From Alcanivorax sp. (lineage in GTDB: Bacteria > Pseudomonadota > Gammaproteobacteria > Pseudomonadales > Alcanivoracaceae): a DNA stretch of 64,000 nucleotides. Positions 62,091 through 64,000 of this stretch are shown piece by piece (the first letter of the stretch is position 1; every line of letters starts with the position of its first letter). The stretch is taken from assembly GCA_022449455.1 (NCBI GenBank), contig JAKUPL010000015.1:44879-108878 (forward strand), in the 5' to 3' direction. The notes under the pieces were generated by a model. It saw nothing but the letters and a program-made list of their open reading frames with translations, searched no databases and was not told the DNA's origin. A program made the position numbers and the translations under genes.

Positions 62091-63392
62091 ATGAAAGGCG
62101 CATGGATGGCCCTGATCATGATCGTGGCCGCAGGGGCGGTGGCGGCGATGGCCGCCCCGGCGGACCCGGAAACAGTGGCGCGGGTGGACGGCAAACCGCT
62201 GTCCGCCCGGGTGCTGACGGTGTTCGTGGCCGCCGCCCGGGTGCATGAACCGGACATCGACGAGCAACGGGTGCTGGAAAATCTGGTGGACGTACACCTG
62301 ATGGGCGAATGGTTCCGGGAGGTCTACGCCGCGAACACACCACCGTCCCGGGTGGGCTATGACCGGGCCACCCTGGCGCGCCGGGATCTGGCGGCCCTGA
62401 CCCGGGTGGCCTGGCGGGCCGGCCTGGCGGAGACCCTGGCCGCCTGGGAGTGGCCGTCACCACTGCGCGCGCTGAGCGCGCCACCGCGCCTGGACGATCC
62501 GGCCCTGGCGGCGATGCTCACGCCGGAGCCCGGCTTGCGGACGGGCTTCGACGCCGCGCAACGGGCGGCGGCGGAGCAATGGGTGCTGGCCCACTACCGA
62601 TTCCCCGGCGCGGCACCGCGCACCCTGACCCTGGCTCAGCTCTACCGGGCCCAGAACGTGGCCCTCAAAACCCGCTTTCACAATCTCGACCGGGCGGCCA
62701 TCAACGGTGCCGTGGAGGACTATGTGCGCCGGGCCTTCGTGCTGGACTGGTTCGAACGACGGTCGCCGCTCAGCGACGCCGACCGGGACTGGATTCGCCA
62801 GCTGGTGCTGGACCGCCAGGACCAGCGCGCGTTGCTGCTGGCGCTGGGCCTCAGCGACGACCCCCACGACGACAACCCGCTGCTGGCCGAGGTGGCGGCG
62901 GCGATCCCGGCCCGGGAGATCCTGCGGTACTACCAGTATCACCGCGATCAGTTCGTGCGCGTGGAGAAGGTTCGCGCCGCGCGGCTGTGGCTGCCCACGC
63001 CGGCGCTGGCGGAGGACGCCCGCCGCCGGCTGGCGGACGGCGCCACCCTGGAGACGCTGAGGGCGGCTTATGGGGAGCAGGACGGTGTGCGCTATCAGGC
63101 GCCCGCCTGGCTGGCCCGGGGCGGCGGCGAGGACGCCTGGCTCACCGGCTTCGCCTTTACCCGGACACCGGGCCTGACGGCGCCGCCGATTCGCGCCCCC
63201 GGCGGGCAGGACCGCTGGGTGGTGGTGCGCGTGGATGAGCGGGTCGAGGGTTATCAGGCGGCGGACAGCGAGAGCGTGCGCTACCAGGCGTCCCGGGCCC
63301 TGGCGCGCACCCGTCTGCGGCAGCATCTGGAAACCGGGCTGGCGCGCCGCCAGAACGCCGCCGCCGTGCGCTTCTATCCGGAGGCCCTGTGA
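62091..63392 (+). CDS. PpiC/SurA-type periplasmic peptidyl-prolyl isomerase-like protein
   Basis: 433 residues with an N-terminal signal anchor (about 4-24). A helical chaperone-like region is followed by a parvulin-like segment (about 280-385: RAARLWLPTPALAEDARRRL...TLETLRAAYGE...WVVVRVDERVEGY), although the active-site residues are poorly conserved. It most likely helps fold the secreted protein encoded immediately upstream. ATG 62091 is chosen; a GTG at 62082 in the same frame is also possible. Its stop overlaps the next start (GTGA). Confidence 0.75.
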   Translation: MKGAWMALIMIVAAGAVAAMAAPADPETVARVDGKPLSARVLTVFVAAARVHEPDIDEQRVLENLVDVHLMGEWFREVYAANTPPSRVGYDRATLARRDLAALTRVAWRAGLAETLAAWEWPSPLRALSAPPRLDDPALAAMLTPEPGLRTGFDAAQRAAAEQWVLAHYRFPGAAPRTLTLAQLYRAQNVALKTRFHNLDRAAINGAVEDYVRRAFVLDWFERRSPLSDADRDWIRQLVLDRQDQRALLLALGLSDDPHDDNPLLAEVAAAIPAREILRYYQYHRDQFVRVEKVRAARLWLPTPALAEDARRRLADGATLETLRAAYGEQDGVRYQAPAWLARGGGEDAWLTGFAFTRTPGLTAPPIRAPGGQDRWVVVRVDERVEGYQAADSESVRYQASRALARTRLRQHLETGLARRQNAAAVRFYPEAL

Positions 63393-63607
63393 GAGGCGTG
63401 CTGCTGATCGGCCTGGTGCTGGCCACCCTGGTGGCCGGTGCCGGCTGGTGGCCGGCCCGGGCGCCGGAGCCGCCCCTGACCGGTGGGTCCGCGGACGCGG
63501 TGGACAGCCCCGCGCCGGCGGCGACCGAGCCCCCCCTGAGAGGGCGGTTGTGGCAGCCGATTATCTTCGATCTACTCAAAGCGCCGTACATTCTTCTACT
63601 ACTTTAG
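63389..63607 (+). pseudogene. Third operon gene, truncated: signal-anchor protein cut at about residue 50
   Basis: GTG start 63389 overlapping the previous stop (GTGA). The 72-codon frame begins with a membrane segment (RGVLLIGLVLATLVAGAGWW) and a Pro/Ala-rich stretch in the usual high-GC codon style, up to about 63,540. From there the encoded sequence (QPIIFDLLKAPYILLLL) and the base composition change sharply and the frame stops. This looks like a gene interrupted by inserted DNA; the original product cannot be named. Assembly error is the alternative. Confidence 0.55.
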
Positions 63608-63868
63608 TACATCATATCCCGTCTCGCCGATCAGATTCGGCCGCCCATTCTTTAATGTGGCCCGTCCGGTGGGACGAACCGGGGACGCTTTGTTCGGAGT
63701 GTCCCGATTGGAGAGAATGGACCGCGAGCCGACCGGAACAACGCGGCGTCGCGACGAGTTGTTGTCCGGCTGCCGACTTCTTCCAACCGCGGCCGACGTA
63801 GGCGACTGGGGCGGCCGACTAAAGAAACTCGCGCCGGCGCTGGGTCCCGGTCCCGAATTGGGGACCTC
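63541..63868. other. Segment of different base composition at the right end
   Basis: Just before the break (63481-63540) 50 of 60 bases are G or C; in 63601-63660 only 29 of 60 are. No gene is recognised here. Short frames on both strands exist, none with family similarity. It could be the end of an insertion element or genomic island; the break sits at CCCCCCTGAG|AGGGCGGTTGTGG. Confidence 0.5.
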
Positions 63869-64000
63869 TTGGTAAGCACCTTGCGGCCCGACCGCCTGCT
63901 CGGGTGGATAACCACCGTGGCGACATTGGGCGCAGCTTCCGTCGGAACAGCAATTCGGCACTTCCAAATATCCTCGCCAATAATGATCGATATCGTTGGG
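63869..64000 (+). CDS. Possible partial membrane-protein gene running off the right edge
   Basis: From TTG 63869 the frame is open to the edge for 44 codons. It reads as protein-like: LRPDRLLGWITTVATLGAAS, then VGTAIRHFQISSPIMIDIVG, i.e. one hydrophobic segment followed by an amphipathic stretch, with GGGGACC a few bases before the start. It belongs to the low-GC segment. A minus-strand frame across the same bases is also open, so the strand is not certain. Confidence 0.3.
   Translation, partial: MVSTLRPDRLLGWITTVATLGAASVGTAIRHFQISSPIMIDIVG

Noticed and set aside
63541..64000. Naming an insertion-sequence family for the right-end segment
   Set aside because: No transposase motif and no recognised terminal repeat; only one border is in the window.
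63652..64000. Minus-strand partial gene across the right end
   Set aside because: The frame is open and its first 30 residues look plausible, but the remainder is Arg/Pro-rich and unlike a natural protein; the overlapping plus-strand frame reads better. Left unassigned.

Overview
The window reads as a chromosomal segment of a high-GC gammaproteobacterium. Gene content and order (purT, tadA, mltF, purL; the CNNM protein / ccsA / ffh-rpsP-rimM-trmD-rplS / xerD / dsbC / hom / thrC block) match the arrangement known from Pseudomonas. The surrounding set of genes (GMC alcohol dehydrogenase, BCCT carriers, PHB-depolymerase-like secreted esterase) fits a marine heterotroph of the Alcanivorax/Alloalcanivorax type. 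That genus placement is inference; no rRNA or marker comparison could be run. No tRNA, rRNA, CRISPR array or complete insertion sequence was seen.

Layout. 1-7.7 kb: purT start, tadA, mltF, purL, a PaaI-type thioesterase and a NIF3-type small protein. 7.7-13.1 kb: one very large secreted modular protein (two propellers' worth of repeats, InlB-type B-repeats, a C-terminal sorting tag). 13.3-17.6 kb: two divergent Nudix hydrolases, gamma-carbonic anhydrase, a DUF1289 protein, an RssA-type patatin and a CNNM/CorC-type membrane protein. 17.7-29.1 kb: the conserved housekeeping block for protein targeting, ribosome assembly and tRNA modification, chromosome dimer resolution, periplasmic disulfide isomerisation and threonine synthesis, with a LuxR regulator, a GlsB protein and an AlaC transaminase interspersed. 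29.4-32.3 kb: porin plus BCCT carrier. 32.3-42 kb: esterase, DUF962 protein coupled to a truncated haemoglobin, Do-type protease, two methyltransferases, CoA transferase, a membrane-anchored beta-helix protein and a GMC oxidoreductase. 42.4-51.9 kb: HNH nuclease, then the alpha-2-macroglobulin/PBP1C pair and a Blc lipocalin. 52.2-60.8 kb: SDR protein, second BCCT carrier, secreted PHB-depolymerase-like esterase, TetR regulator, aspartoacylase-like hydrolase and Uup. 61-63.6 kb: an operon of secreted zinc phospholipase C-like protein, a PpiC-type foldase and a third gene that is cut short where base composition changes abruptly near 63,540.

The intergenic spaces are rich in hairpin-forming repeats. 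There are several unrelated families: a GCGGCTGAAGCCGC REP-like motif, an AAAGTT low-complexity inverted repeat present twice, a GATACAGGAT inverted repeat, and a perfect 26-bp inverted repeat. Short direct-repeat clusters sit just upstream of the rssA-like and GMC genes. The most interesting items for follow-up are the modular GlyGly-CTERM-like protein, the coupled DUF962/truncated-haemoglobin pair, the composition break at the right end, and an orphan intrinsic terminator pointing to a possible unannotated minus-strand RNA near 43.0 kb.
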